From the NCBI GenBank assembly GCA_031286585.1, contig JAITUC010000052.1, positions 1 through 64,000 of the forward strand: a DNA stretch of 64,000 nt. Direction: 5' to 3'. A model generated the notes under the pieces. That model made no database searches. It was not told the origin of the DNA and was given only the letters and a program-made list of their open reading frames with translations. Within the stretch, counting starts at the first letter, position 1. Each line of letters starts with the position of its first letter. This document shows, piece after piece, positions 1 through 7,277 of this stretch. A program made the translations under genes and the position numbers. Source of the DNA: Delftia acidovorans (GTDB lineage: Bacteria > Pseudomonadota > Gammaproteobacteria > Burkholderiales > Burkholderiaceae_C).

Positions 1-117
1 GGGATGCGGGGTGGCAAGCCTGCCGAAGGACAGGCTTGCTTCGTCATCTGACTTGCCGCAGTTGTTTGAGCGAAGCGCGCCAGCGCGCAGCGAGTTCTGC
101 GGCACACCCCGCATCCC
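1..117. repeat. Structured intergenic repeat with terminal inverted repeats
   Basis: Bases 1-13 (GGGATGCGGGGTG) are the exact reverse complement of 105-117, so the segment can fold into one long stem. Inside it, 14-22 (GCAAGCCTG) pairs with 31-39. No plausible gene lies in 1-305: the short ORFs here lack ribosome-binding sites and family signatures. The layout resembles dispersed extragenic palindromic elements of Comamonadaceae, but that link is from memory and the copy number cannot be judged from one window. Confidence 0.5.
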
Positions 118-180
118 GCACAACGCAGGTCGCCCGCAGCGAAGCGAAGGGTCGTGGGCAGTTTGGGGCGCGCTTCTTTG

Positions 181-227
181 CCTACTTTCTTATGGCCAGC
201 ACTCCGGTCGCGCGATAAGAAAGTAGG
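181..227. repeat. Intergenic hairpin, CCTACTTTCTTA inverted repeat
   Basis: CCTACTTTCTTA (181-192) is perfectly repeated in inverse orientation as TAAGAAAGTAGG (216-227) around a 23-base loop. It lies between the structured element at 1-117 and the stop codon of the minus-strand rhodanese gene at 306, so it could act as a bidirectional terminator or belong to a dispersed repeat. The rest of 228-305 shows only short GC-rich palindromes. Confidence 0.5.
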
Positions 228-305
228 TCGGCCGCCGGGCCGAGACCCGGCCTCGAAAAACAACCACCCGGCAGGGGCCAAAGCAGACCAAGAGCCAGCC
301 TCACC

Positions 306-2519
306 TCAAACAGCAGGCACCAGCCGAATCTCGGAAGCCCACCCATCCCTCTCCAACTGCTCAACCAGCCCAAGCTCCCAATCCAGATAAGCCTGAAACC
401 CCGCATCCCTCAACGCCAGATCCCGATGCGCATAAGGGCTGTACCACTGATCATCATCCCCCGTCAGCACATCCGCATCACCCTGCCCCAATGGCAACCC
501 CGCAGCAGCCCAGGCAGAAGTGCCGCCGACGACGGAACGCACGTCGCGCCCCGTGCGCGCAGCCAGTTCGGCCGCCACGCTGCGCGCCAGCACGCCGTCC
601 GGCGAGGTGAGCACCACCACCTGCGCTGGCGGCAGGGCCTGCACGAAGGAGGGCAGCCGGTCAGGCACGGCAAAGCGCGCACCGGCGATGTGCTGCTTCT
701 CGAAGGCGGGGCGGCTGTCCACGTCGAAGACGATGGCGCGGCCTTCGCCCAGCAGTTCCTGCGTCTGCTGCACGGACAGCTGGGGCGCGGGTGCGTGGGA
801 GGCGAGCACGCGCACGGGTTCGGCGCCGGTGTCCAGGGTGGCCAGAGCGGGCGGAACGTAGGTGAAGACTTCCCAGCCCAGCTGGGCCAGCCAGGCGCCG
901 GTGGTGAGGGCGCGCACTCCGTCCCAGTCGGCCAGCACGATGCGTGCGCCGCGCGTGGCGGCGTATTCGTCGGTGGCCTGCACGAGCTGGCCGCCCGGCG
1001 CCCAGCGCCAGCCGGAAAGGTGGCCGGCCTGGTATTCCTCGCGGGTGCGCACGTCGAAGCGGTAGAGCGTGCGCTCGGTGGCTTCGGTTTCGAAGCGGGC
1101 CAGGCCTGCAGCATCGATGGATTGCACGCCCGCGCGCTGCGCCACGCTGGCTGCGCGTTCACGTGCCGTGGCCAGGGCGACGGCGCCGGGCTCGGGCAGC
1201 GGGGTGCGGCGGCCATGGGCCAGCCTGCGGCCGGTGAGCAGCCAGTCCATGGTGCCGTTGCGCAGCGAGACGACCTGGTTGGGAATGCCGGCGTCGATCA
1301 GGGTCTGCGCGCCCACGATGGAGCGCGTGCGGCCCGCGCAGTTGACCACGACCAGGGTTTCCGGGTCCGGGGCGATCTCGCCGATGCGGTAGACCAGTTC
1401 GGCGCCCGGCACGCTCAGGGCGAAGGGCAGGCTGAAGGCCGCGAATTCCTCGGGCGTGCGGCTGTCGACGACGACGATGTTGTCGCCGCGCTGCACGCGC
1501 GCCCCCAGGTCGTCCGAGGTGATCCAGGGCGTGTGCTTTTCATGCTCGATGACTTCGCCAAAGGCCTTGCTGGGCACGTTGGTGCCGCTGAAGATTTCCA
1601 GCCCCTCGGCCGCCCAGCCTTCGGTGCCGCCTTCCAGCACCGAGACGTTGGGCCAGCCCAGGCGCACGAGCTTGGCGGCGGCCTCATGGGCCAGCGTGCC
1701 GTCGCCGTCCACCAGGACGATGCGCGTGCCGCGGCGCGGCACCAGGCGGTCGATGAGCTGCTCCAGCCGCCAGGCCGGAGCGGGCGCCGCGAACAGGATG
1801 TGGCGGTGCGCGAAGACGCCGGCCTCGCGCACGTCGAGCACGGCGATTTCCTCGCCATCGGCCAGGGCCTGCCGGAGCGCAGCGGGCGTGACCAGCGCAT
1901 GGCGAATCGACTTGGGCGGACCGAAGGTGCGGAAGCTGCCGCCCTCCAGGCTCTCGAAGACCACGCGATCGGGCATGCGCTCCAGGCCGCGCCCGTAGAA
2001 GTGCAGGTGCAGGCCGGGCTCCTCGCCGACCAGCTCGATGGTGTGCACGTCGGTGGGCGTGAGCACTACCGAGGTTCCGCTGCCCACATCGACGCTGCGC
2101 CCCACCGCCAGGGTGTCGCGCAGCGGGTCATCGGTCTTGCCGCGTGTGAAGAACACGTTGCGCTCCACGCCTTCGACACCCGCGATGATGGCCCAGGTGG
2201 TGTGGTCATGCGGCGGCTGGGACTTGCCCGGCAGGCCGGCGGACAGGTACAGCGCATAGCGCCCGCCCAGGTCTTCGCCCAGCCGGTAGACCTGGGCCGG
2301 GTTGCTGGCCGAGACGGGGAAGTGCGCGTGCGGGAACAGTTCGCGCTGCAGGCCCAGCGCCTCCAGCTCGCGGGCCACGGCCTGCAGTTGCTCGGGCGTG
2401 GCGTGCTCCGGGTCGGGGAGCAGGCGCCGGGCCGTGGCGATGAAGCCGGTGATGGCGGCCGCGCGGCGGCTGGCCACGTCGCTGCCGCTGAAGTCGATGG
2501 AGAGGTGGGTCTGTGTCAT
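306..2519 (-). CDS. Cysteine dioxygenase-like cupin fused to four rhodanese domains
   Basis: A 737-residue protein starting at the ATG at 2519; an upstream in-frame extension to 2708 has no family sequence and is rejected. Residues 1-200 read as a cysteine dioxygenase-type cupin, with the metal motif HDH at 104-106 and a third histidine near 159. Four rhodanese-like domains follow, at about 212-310, 340-435, 470-560 and 582-680. Only the second keeps the catalytic cysteine (Cys394 in CAGRTR). The others have DGDGT, DWDGV and SPDGV in the loop and are probably non-catalytic. A cytoplasmic role in cysteine or thiosulfate/sulfane sulfur metabolism is likely: the cupin would oxidise a thiol and the rhodanese part would handle sulfane sulfur. 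The substrate is not provable from sequence. The gene is monocistronic and divergent from the Bug gene at 2778. Confidence 0.85.
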   Translation of the reverse strand: MTQTHLSIDFSGSDVASRRAAAITGFIATARRLLPDPEHATPEQLQAVARELEALGLQRELFPHAHFPVSASNPAQVYRLGEDLGGRYALYLSAGLPGKSQPPHDHTTWAIIAGVEGVERNVFFTRGKTDDPLRDTLAVGRSVDVGSGTSVVLTPTDVHTIELVGEEPGLHLHFYGRGLERMPDRVVFESLEGGSFRTFGPPKSIRHALVTPAALRQALADGEEIAVLDVREAGVFAHRHILFAAPAPAWRLEQLIDRLVPRRGTRIVLVDGDGTLAHEAAAKLVRLGWPNVSVLEGGTEGWAAEGLEIFSGTNVPSKAFGEVIEHEKHTPWITSDDLGARVQRGDNIVVVDSRTPEEFAAFSLPFALSVPGAELVYRIGEIAPDPETLVVVNCAGRTRSIVGAQTLIDAGIPNQVVSLRNGTMDWLLTGRRLAHGRRTPLPEPGAVALATARERAASVAQRAGVQSIDAAGLARFETEATERTLYRFDVRTREEYQAGHLSGWRWAPGGQLVQATDEYAATRGARIVLADWDGVRALTTGAWLAQLGWEVFTYVPPALATLDTGAEPVRVLASHAPAPQLSVQQTQELLGEGRAIVFDVDSRPAFEKQHIAGARFAVPDRLPSFVQALPPAQVVVLTSPDGVLARSVAAELAARTGRDVRSVVGGTSAWAAAGLPLGQGDADVLTGDDDQWYSPYAHRDLALRDAGFQAYLDWELGLVEQLERDGWASEIRLVPAV

Positions 2520-2609
2520 GGGGCGGTTCCGGGGGAGTGTCCCGGGGAGGATCCGGGAGGCGTTCACGAGAGGACATGACGGTAGGCCCGGCCCGCCCCG
2601 GCGCCAACG

Positions 2610-2713
2610 AAGCATTGCGGATATGGATATGAGCTTTGGGCACTGCGCGCGCATGCGTGGGGCAAGCGTGACGCACGTTGTGCGGCAGTCGCATATGCAT
2701 AGCCGCAATGCTT
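2610..2713. promoter_or_regulatory. Inverted repeat in a divergent promoter region
   Basis: AAGCATTGCGG (2610-2620) is perfectly inverted as CCGCAATGCTT (2703-2713), with ATAT-rich flanks inside the arms. It sits in the 258-bp region between two divergent genes (starts 2519 and 2778). The spacing of about 82 bases suits two operator half-sites or a looped repressor rather than a terminator. The regulator is unknown. Confidence 0.35.
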
Positions 2714-2777
2714 AGTTCACGCCGCGCCAGGCGCCTCCCAGACTGCGGGCATCGACTCTCTGCACTCCGGCACTCCC

Positions 2778-3767
2778 ATGATCCGCACCCCGTCTGCGCT
2801 GCGCGCGCTGCTGCTTCCCCTGTTCTCCGCCCTGGCCCTGCACGCGCCTGCGGCCCTGGCCTCGGCCGACAGCTTTCCGAACAAGCCGGTGCGCATCATC
2901 GTGCCCGTGGCGCCCGGGGGCAGCGCCGACAAGCTCACGCGCACGCTGGCCGACAAGCTGGCCGCGCTGTGGGGCCAGTCGGTGGTGGTGGAGAACGTGG
3001 CGGGGGCCAGCGGCACCATCGGCGCGGCCAAGGTGGCCAAGGCAGCGCCCGACGGCTACACGCTGCTGCAGCAGGGCGAGGGCCTCACGCTCAACGGCCT
3101 GCTGTTCGCCCAGTTGCCCTACGACACGCAAAAGGCCTTCACGCCCATCATCAAGGCGGTGGTCAATCCGCAGGTGCTGGTGGTCAACCCCGGCACGGGC
3201 CTGAACACGCTGGGCGAGTACCTGGCGCGCGCCAGGGCCAAGCCGCAAAGCATCAGCCTGGGCCTGCCCGGAAATGGCGGCATTGCCCATGTGGCGCATG
3301 AAATCCTCACGCAGGAGACGGGCGCCAAGGTCAACTACATCCCCTACCCGGGCGGTGGCCCCGCCTCGCTGGACGTGCTGGGCGGCCATACCGACGCCAC
3401 GCTGATCACGCTGGCCGCCGTGACCGAGTACGTGCGCGCCGGCAAGCTGCGCGCCCTGGCCGTGACCACGCCCTACCGCTCCGACGCCCTGCCCCAGGTG
3501 CCCACCATGGCCGAGGCCGGCGTGCCCGGCTTCTCGGTGGAGAGCTGGCAGGGCTACTTCGCGCCGGCCGGCACGCCCGCGCCCATCGTCGCCAAGATCA
3601 ACCGCGACCTGCAGACCGTGCTGCAGGCGCCCGATGTGCGCGCCCAGCTGGAGCACATGGGCTTCAAGGTGGCGGGCGGCTCCCCGGCCGACCTGGGCCA
3701 GAGCCTGCAAAGCGAGCGCCCGCGCTACGCCCGCGCGATTCAGTCGGCGGGGCTGTCGCTGCGCTGA
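2778..3767 (+). CDS. Bug/TctC-family periplasmic solute-binding protein
   Basis: A 329-residue periplasmic binding protein of the tripartite tricarboxylate (Bug) family. A cleavable signal peptide covers about residues 1-29 (hydrophobic core, then ALASA). The mature protein opens with the family hallmark FPNKPVRIIVPVAPGGSAD and carries the PYPGGGP loop that normally contacts the carboxylate ligand. No TctA/TctB genes are nearby, so it is an orphan receptor, as is common in Comamonadaceae. Its last 28 bases overlap the convergent GNAT gene, which ends at 3740. The ligand cannot be predicted. Confidence 0.9.
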   Translation: MIRTPSALRALLLPLFSALALHAPAALASADSFPNKPVRIIVPVAPGGSADKLTRTLADKLAALWGQSVVVENVAGASGTIGAAKVAKAAPDGYTLLQQGEGLTLNGLLFAQLPYDTQKAFTPIIKAVVNPQVLVVNPGTGLNTLGEYLARARAKPQSISLGLPGNGGIAHVAHEILTQETGAKVNYIPYPGGGPASLDVLGGHTDATLITLAAVTEYVRAGKLRALAVTTPYRSDALPQVPTMAEAGVPGFSVESWQGYFAPAGTPAPIVAKINRDLQTVLQAPDVRAQLEHMGFKVAGGSPADLGQSLQSERPRYARAIQSAGLSLR

Positions 3768-4234
3768 GGCTGGTCCACGGGCGCGGCCACGGTGATCTGC
3801 ATGGGTACGAAGGCCACGCCGTTCTTTTCCAGCGGCGCACTCGTGGCCCGAAAACCCAGCCTCTCGTAGGCGGGCACGGCAAACGGCGTGGAGTTGACGG
3901 TGACGCTGCCGGCGTCCGGGTGGATGGCAGGCTGCAGCGCCTGCCACAGCCGCCTGGCCAGCCCCTGCCGCTGGAACGGCAGGCCAACGAACAGATGGAA
4001 CAGATGGCGCCCGTCACGCAGGGCCGCCATGCCTGCCAGGGCATCGTCCTGCCTGGCAACGATGAAGAAGTAGCGAGGGTCCTGCAGGTAGGCCTGGAAC
4101 GCCTGCGGCCCCAGGGACTTCAGGAATTCCTGCGCGCCCCGGCTGCTGGAGTCCAGGGTGAAGAGGTGCGAAACGCTGGAGGCCAGCGCGCTGATCTCTT
4201 CGGCGTCTTCGATGTGTGCGGGACGAATGTGCAT
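3740..4234 (-). CDS. GNAT-family N-acetyltransferase
   Basis: A 164-residue acetyltransferase from the ATG at 4234 (MHIRPAHIED, the usual beta-1 start of GNAT enzymes). A TTG 39 bases upstream would only add a Leu/Pro-rich low-complexity stretch. The acetyl-CoA-binding motif is RQGLARRLW (Q/RxxGxG/A form), and near the C-terminus AYERLGFRA gives the usual Tyr-containing motif B. It would transfer an acetyl group from acetyl-CoA to an unknown amine. The 3' end overlaps the convergent Bug gene by 28 bases. There is no clear Shine-Dalgarno sequence, so the exact start is uncertain. Confidence 0.8.
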   Translation of the reverse strand: MHIRPAHIEDAEEISALASSVSHLFTLDSSSRGAQEFLKSLGPQAFQAYLQDPRYFFIVARQDDALAGMAALRDGRHLFHLFVGLPFQRQGLARRLWQALQPAIHPDAGSVTVNSTPFAVPAYERLGFRATSAPLEKNGVAFVPMQITVAAPVDQPQRSDSPAD

Positions 4235-4327
4235 GGGCAAAAGGTGCAAGGGCAAGAGGCGCAAAGGCGGCAAGTGGAAAGGCCGCGGGGGCCCGGGCCT
4301 GTCCCCTGTTCCGCCCCCGCAAGCCTC

Positions 4328-4744
4328 TCAGTAGGCCACAGGCCGATTGTCCATGCGCCATTTCTCCCCCTCGGGCGTGCCCGGCACGGGCGGGCGCAGG
4401 CCCTGGATGCTCCAGAGGCTGAAGGGCGTCTCGTCCACATGCATCTCCCAGCGCAGGCCACGGTCGGCGATGAAGGGGGTCAGTTGCCGCCGCACGCCTT
4501 CCAGGAACCGCATCTTGGTCTCCTCGTCGCGTATCTGCCGGGCGATATGGTCCACGCTGATACGCACAAAGTCATCGGCCGGCTCGCCGCCGATGAAGAA
4601 CGAGGTCCTGGCGACGGCCTCGAACACCACGCCCACGTAAAAGCGCGGCAGGTCGCCATAGATGGCCGTGATGCGCTGGGCGATGGCCTGCTTGTCTTCA
4701 TCGCTGAAGGCGTTTTCGGGGTGGTAGATCTTCCAAAGGGGCAT
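4328..4744 (-). CDS. Tautomerase family protein (cis-CaaD-like)
   Basis: A 138-residue protein of the tautomerase superfamily, longer than the 60-residue 4-oxalocrotonate tautomerase and of the size of cis-3-chloroacrylic acid dehalogenase-like, fused-subunit members. Pro2 (MPLWKIYHP), exposed after Met removal, would be the catalytic base. Arg and Glu residues around RFYVGVVFEAVART resemble the family's active-site segment. The substrate is unknown, possibly an enol or a halogenated acid. It is followed at its 3' side by the GNAT gene on the same strand (93-base gap) and preceded by the SDR gene, so the three may be cotranscribed. Confidence 0.75.
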   Translation of the reverse strand: MPLWKIYHPENAFSDEDKQAIAQRITAIYGDLPRFYVGVVFEAVARTSFFIGGEPADDFVRISVDHIARQIRDEETKMRFLEGVRRQLTPFIADRGLRWEMHVDETPFSLWSIQGLRPPVPGTPEGEKWRMDNRPVAY

Positions 4745-4791
4745 GGCTTTCTCCGGGTGAAAAAATCGGTTGAACAGCGGTGGCGACGGGC

Positions 4792-5595
4792 TCAGGACGC
4801 CGCGGCTTCGGCCGCGCGGTAGCGCGCCGCGGGCGTGCCGCCCTGCGTGAGCGCCGTGACCAGGCGCGCGCGCGATGCGTCGAAGTCCTGCCAGGCGGCC
4901 GTGTCCTGCAGCGTGGGAAAGCAGATGGCCTCGCCCTGGTCCAGCGCGGTCAGGGCCGTGTCCACCAGGGTCTCGGGCGACATGAACAGGTGCTCGGGAA
5001 ACGGCGCGGGCTTGCCGCCGAAGAACTCGGAGCGCACCAGGCTGGGCATCACCGCCTGCACCATGACGCCGCTGGAGGCCAGCTCGGCCTGCAGCGAGCG
5101 CGTGAAGTTCAGCACATAGGCCTTGGAGGCGCCGTAGCTGGCGGCGCCCGGCACGGGCATGGCGGCCAGGATGGAGCCGATGTTGATCAGCGTGCCCCGG
5201 CCGCGCGTGGCGAACAGCCGCGCCGCCGCCAGCGACAGCCGCGTCAGCGCATGGATGTTGACCATCACCATGCGATCGATCTCGCCTGCATCCACCTGGG
5301 CGGCCGGGCCCAGGGCGCCCAGGCCGGCGCAGTTCACCAGGATGCGGATGTCACGCTCGCCCGACAGCAGCGCCGCCACGCGCTGCAGGCCGGTGGCGTC
5401 GGCCAGGTCGGCGGCCAAGACCTCGACCTCGCGGCCATGCGCGCAGCGCAGCCGCTGCGCCAGCGCCTGCAGCCGGTCCTCGCGGCGGGCCACCAGGATC
5501 ACGGAATGGCCCCTGGCGGCCAGGCGGTCTGCGTAGACGGCGCCAATGCCGGATGAGGCGCCAGTGACGATGGCGGTGCCTTGATGCGTGCTCAT
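4792..5595 (-). CDS. Short-chain dehydrogenase/reductase
   Basis: A 267-residue classical SDR with the NAD(P)-binding motif TGASSGIG (about residues 12-19), the NCAG strand motif, catalytic Ser (GSIL) and the YGASK Tyr/Lys pair. Arg residues after the second strand (VARREDR) favour NADPH. The start is the ATG at 5595, preceded by AAGGA; the longer upstream reading frame runs through the divergent regulator and is rejected. It is transcribed divergently from an HxlR-type repressor at 5756, the usual partner arrangement for redox- or aldehyde-responsive reductases. The substrate is unknown. Confidence 0.9.
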   Translation of the reverse strand: MSTHQGTAIVTGASSGIGAVYADRLAARGHSVILVARREDRLQALAQRLRCAHGREVEVLAADLADATGLQRVAALLSGERDIRILVNCAGLGALGPAAQVDAGEIDRMVMVNIHALTRLSLAAARLFATRGRGTLINIGSILAAMPVPGAASYGASKAYVLNFTRSLQAELASSGVMVQAVMPSLVRSEFFGGKPAPFPEHLFMSPETLVDTALTALDQGEAICFPTLQDTAAWQDFDASRARLVTALTQGGTPAARYRAAEAAAS

Positions 5596-5645
5596 GAAGG
5601 AGGTCCTTGCTTGAAAAACCGTGGTTGAAAGTGTCTCCAAATATA

Positions 5646-5664
5646 AACTCCAATAATCAGAGTT
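5646..5664. promoter_or_regulatory. Candidate HxlR operator, AACTC-N9-GAGTT
   Basis: In the 160-bp SDR/HxlR intergenic region the least GC-rich stretch contains AACTCCAATAATCAGAGTT, an inverted repeat centred on 5655. Winged-helix HxlR repressors usually bind such palindromes between themselves and a divergent target, so this is the best candidate operator. No footprint can be inferred. Confidence 0.4.
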
Positions 5665-5755
5665 ACAAGCGCGCAATCCACCTTTGCGGGCCGGGCCTGC
5701 GTTTTGCTGAGACACTCCAGGCCTGCGACAACCGCGAACACACAAGGGAAACCCC

Positions 5756-6283
5756 ATGCGATCCAAGAGCTTCGAGGGCATGGCCTGCTCGATCGCCACA
5801 GCGCTGGAGGCCGTAGGCGACCGCTGGGCCATGCTGGTGCTGCGCGACCTGATGCTGGGCCTGAGCCGCTATGACGACCTGAAAAAGTCCACGGACATCA
5901 CCAATGCCACGCTGACCGACCGCCTGCGCCAGCTGGTGCAGACCGGCCTGGTCGAGCGCCGCCTCTACCAAAGCGGCCCGGACCGCTACGAGTACCTGCT
6001 CACGCCCAAGGGCCGCGACCTGTCCCTGGTGATCCAGGCGCTGGCCCAGGTCGGCGACCGGTGGCGCCTGCAGCAGGAGGCGCTGCCGCCCATGCGCTTT
6101 GTGCGCGCGCAATCGGGCACGCCCCTGCGGCTGGCGCTGGTGGAGGAGGAGTCGGGCCGCAGCGTGCCCTTTTCCGAGCTGCGCGTGGAGGCCGGCCCCG
6201 GCGCGGACGACCTGACGCGCTGGCGGCTGTCCAAGCTGGCCGCGCAGGCCAGGACGCCGGCAGCGGCTCCCGGCGCGGACTGA
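5756..6283 (+). CDS. HxlR-family winged-helix transcriptional regulator
   Basis: A 175-residue protein. Residues 8-105 form the HxlR/DUF24 winged helix: an N-terminal Cys (MACSIATALEAVGDRWAMLV), then SRYDDLKKS and the recognition-helix region NATLTDRLRQLVQTGLVERR. Cys11 is at the position used for redox or aldehyde sensing in several family members. The tail of about 65 residues beyond the domain is longer than in minimal HxlR proteins and has no recognised fold. It is divergent from the SDR gene at 5595, which it probably represses. The AraC gene starts 8 bases downstream, so the two regulators may be cotranscribed. Confidence 0.9.
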   Translation: MRSKSFEGMACSIATALEAVGDRWAMLVLRDLMLGLSRYDDLKKSTDITNATLTDRLRQLVQTGLVERRLYQSGPDRYEYLLTPKGRDLSLVIQALAQVGDRWRLQQEALPPMRFVRAQSGTPLRLALVEEESGRSVPFSELRVEAGPGADDLTRWRLSKLAAQARTPAAAPGAD

Positions 6284-6291
6284 GGCCGGCC

Positions 6292-7095
6292 ATGGGTGCA
6301 TCCCTGCCCGGCAAGCGCGCGCAACGCGCCCTGACCTACCGCCGCCACTGCGCGCTGGGCGGCGTGGAGATTCTCAGCGGCCATGCGGTGCAGCACCGCT
6401 ATCCGCGCCACTTCCACGACACCATGGGCATTGCCGTCATCCACGGCGGGCGCGAGCTGTGCTGGAGCCGGGGCGCCGAGCGCGAGTTCACGGGCGGCGA
6501 TATCGCGCTGTTCAACGCGGGCGAGATCCATGACGGGCGCCCGGGCGGCGAGCAGGGCTGGACCTACGACATGCTGCATGTCGAGCCCGCCCGCATGCAC
6601 GCGCTGCTGGGTGTGCGCGATGGCTGGTTCGACGCCGTCAGCCTGCGCGACCCGCAGGCCCGGGCCTGGGCCCGGCAGTTGCTGCATGGCCCGCAGGACG
6701 GCCTGGCCGCCGACGAGGCCCTGCTGGCGCTGCTGCGCCGCGTGGTGCACAGCCCCGGCCGGCCGCATGCGCCCGATGGCGCCAGCGCGGCGCTGCTGCG
6801 CGAGTTCATCGACGCCCATGCGGACCAGGAGCTGGGCGCCGCGCGGCTGGCCGCCGTCTGCGGGCTCAGTCCCGAGCACGCCATCCGCAGCTTCAGCCGC
6901 CGCTACGGCATCACGCCCCATGCCTACCACCAGGCCCGCCGCGCCGAAAGCGCCCGCGGCCTGTTGCGCGGCGCGCTGGCGTTGAGCGAGGTGGCGCTGT
7001 CGCTGGGCTTCTACGACCAGAGCCATTTCTCCAACTGGTTCCGCCGCGCGCATGGCGTGGCGCCTTCGCAGTACCGCCAGGCCATGCGGCCTTGA
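6292..7095 (+). CDS. AraC-family transcriptional regulator
   Basis: A 267-residue regulator with an N-terminal cupin-like AraC-binding domain (YPRHFHDTMGIAVIHGG, about residues 35-52) and a C-terminal double helix-turn-helix (about 165-265, ending in the FSNWFRRAHGVAPSQYR signature). The ATG at 6292 is chosen because the protein opens there in alignment with relatives; the upstream in-frame region overlaps the HxlR gene. It stands directly before a DMT-type exporter gene (7274). AraC/EamA pairs of this kind commonly control small-metabolite efflux, so autoregulation plus exporter control is likely. Confidence 0.9.
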   Translation: MGASLPGKRAQRALTYRRHCALGGVEILSGHAVQHRYPRHFHDTMGIAVIHGGRELCWSRGAEREFTGGDIALFNAGEIHDGRPGGEQGWTYDMLHVEPARMHALLGVRDGWFDAVSLRDPQARAWARQLLHGPQDGLAADEALLALLRRVVHSPGRPHAPDGASAALLREFIDAHADQELGAARLAAVCGLSPEHAIRSFSRRYGITPHAYHQARRAESARGLLRGALALSEVALSLGFYDQSHFSNWFRRAHGVAPSQYRQAMRP

Positions 7096-7151
7096 GCGGC
7101 ACGCGCTGATCAATTCCGTCCAAGACCGCGCGCTGCGGCCTGCCTAAGCTG

Positions 7152-7175
7152 CCACTCCTCGACAGACAGGAGTGG
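7152..7175 (+). promoter_or_regulatory. Leader hairpin sequestering a Shine-Dalgarno sequence
   Basis: CCACTCCT (7152-7159) pairs perfectly with AGGAGTGG (7168-7175) around an 8-base loop. The AGGAG inside the right arm is the ribosome-binding site of the 32-codon ORF that starts at 7179. Folding of the leader could therefore hide that site and, through coupling, limit translation of the exporter at 7274. This is inferred from base pairing only. Confidence 0.4.
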
Positions 7176-7178
7176 TGG

Positions 7179-7277
7179 ATGAAGACCCGGACCGTTGGAT
7201 TTTTCGTGTTTGATGGCGTGGTGCTGCGGCAATCCGCGCAACGACGGTCAGGCGCTGCGGGGGAACAGTTCGCATGA
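7179..7277 (+). pseudogene. Remnant DJ-1/PfpI start or 32-residue leader peptide
   Basis: An ATG with a good Shine-Dalgarno sequence opens a 32-codon ORF, MKTRTVGFFVFDGVV, then an Arg/Gln-rich tail. The first 14 residues match the opening beta strand of DJ-1/PfpI and GlxA-type proteins (VGFLVFDGV), but homology stops abruptly near 7224. The stop TGA overlaps the exporter start as ATGA (7274-7277). Either this is what remains after an internal deletion removed a DJ-1/GlxA gene, or it has been kept as a translated leader coupling the exporter to upstream translation. Confidence 0.45.

Noticed and set aside
182..406. Small ORF in the 5' repeat region
   Set aside because: It runs across the hairpin element and into the rhodanese gene in another frame; no coding signals.
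426..2579. Long plus-strand ORF (717 codons) opposite the cupin-rhodanese gene
   Set aside because: It is antisense to a gene with clear domains; its translation is Arg/Gly/His-rich with no family match, as expected for the reverse of a high-GC gene.
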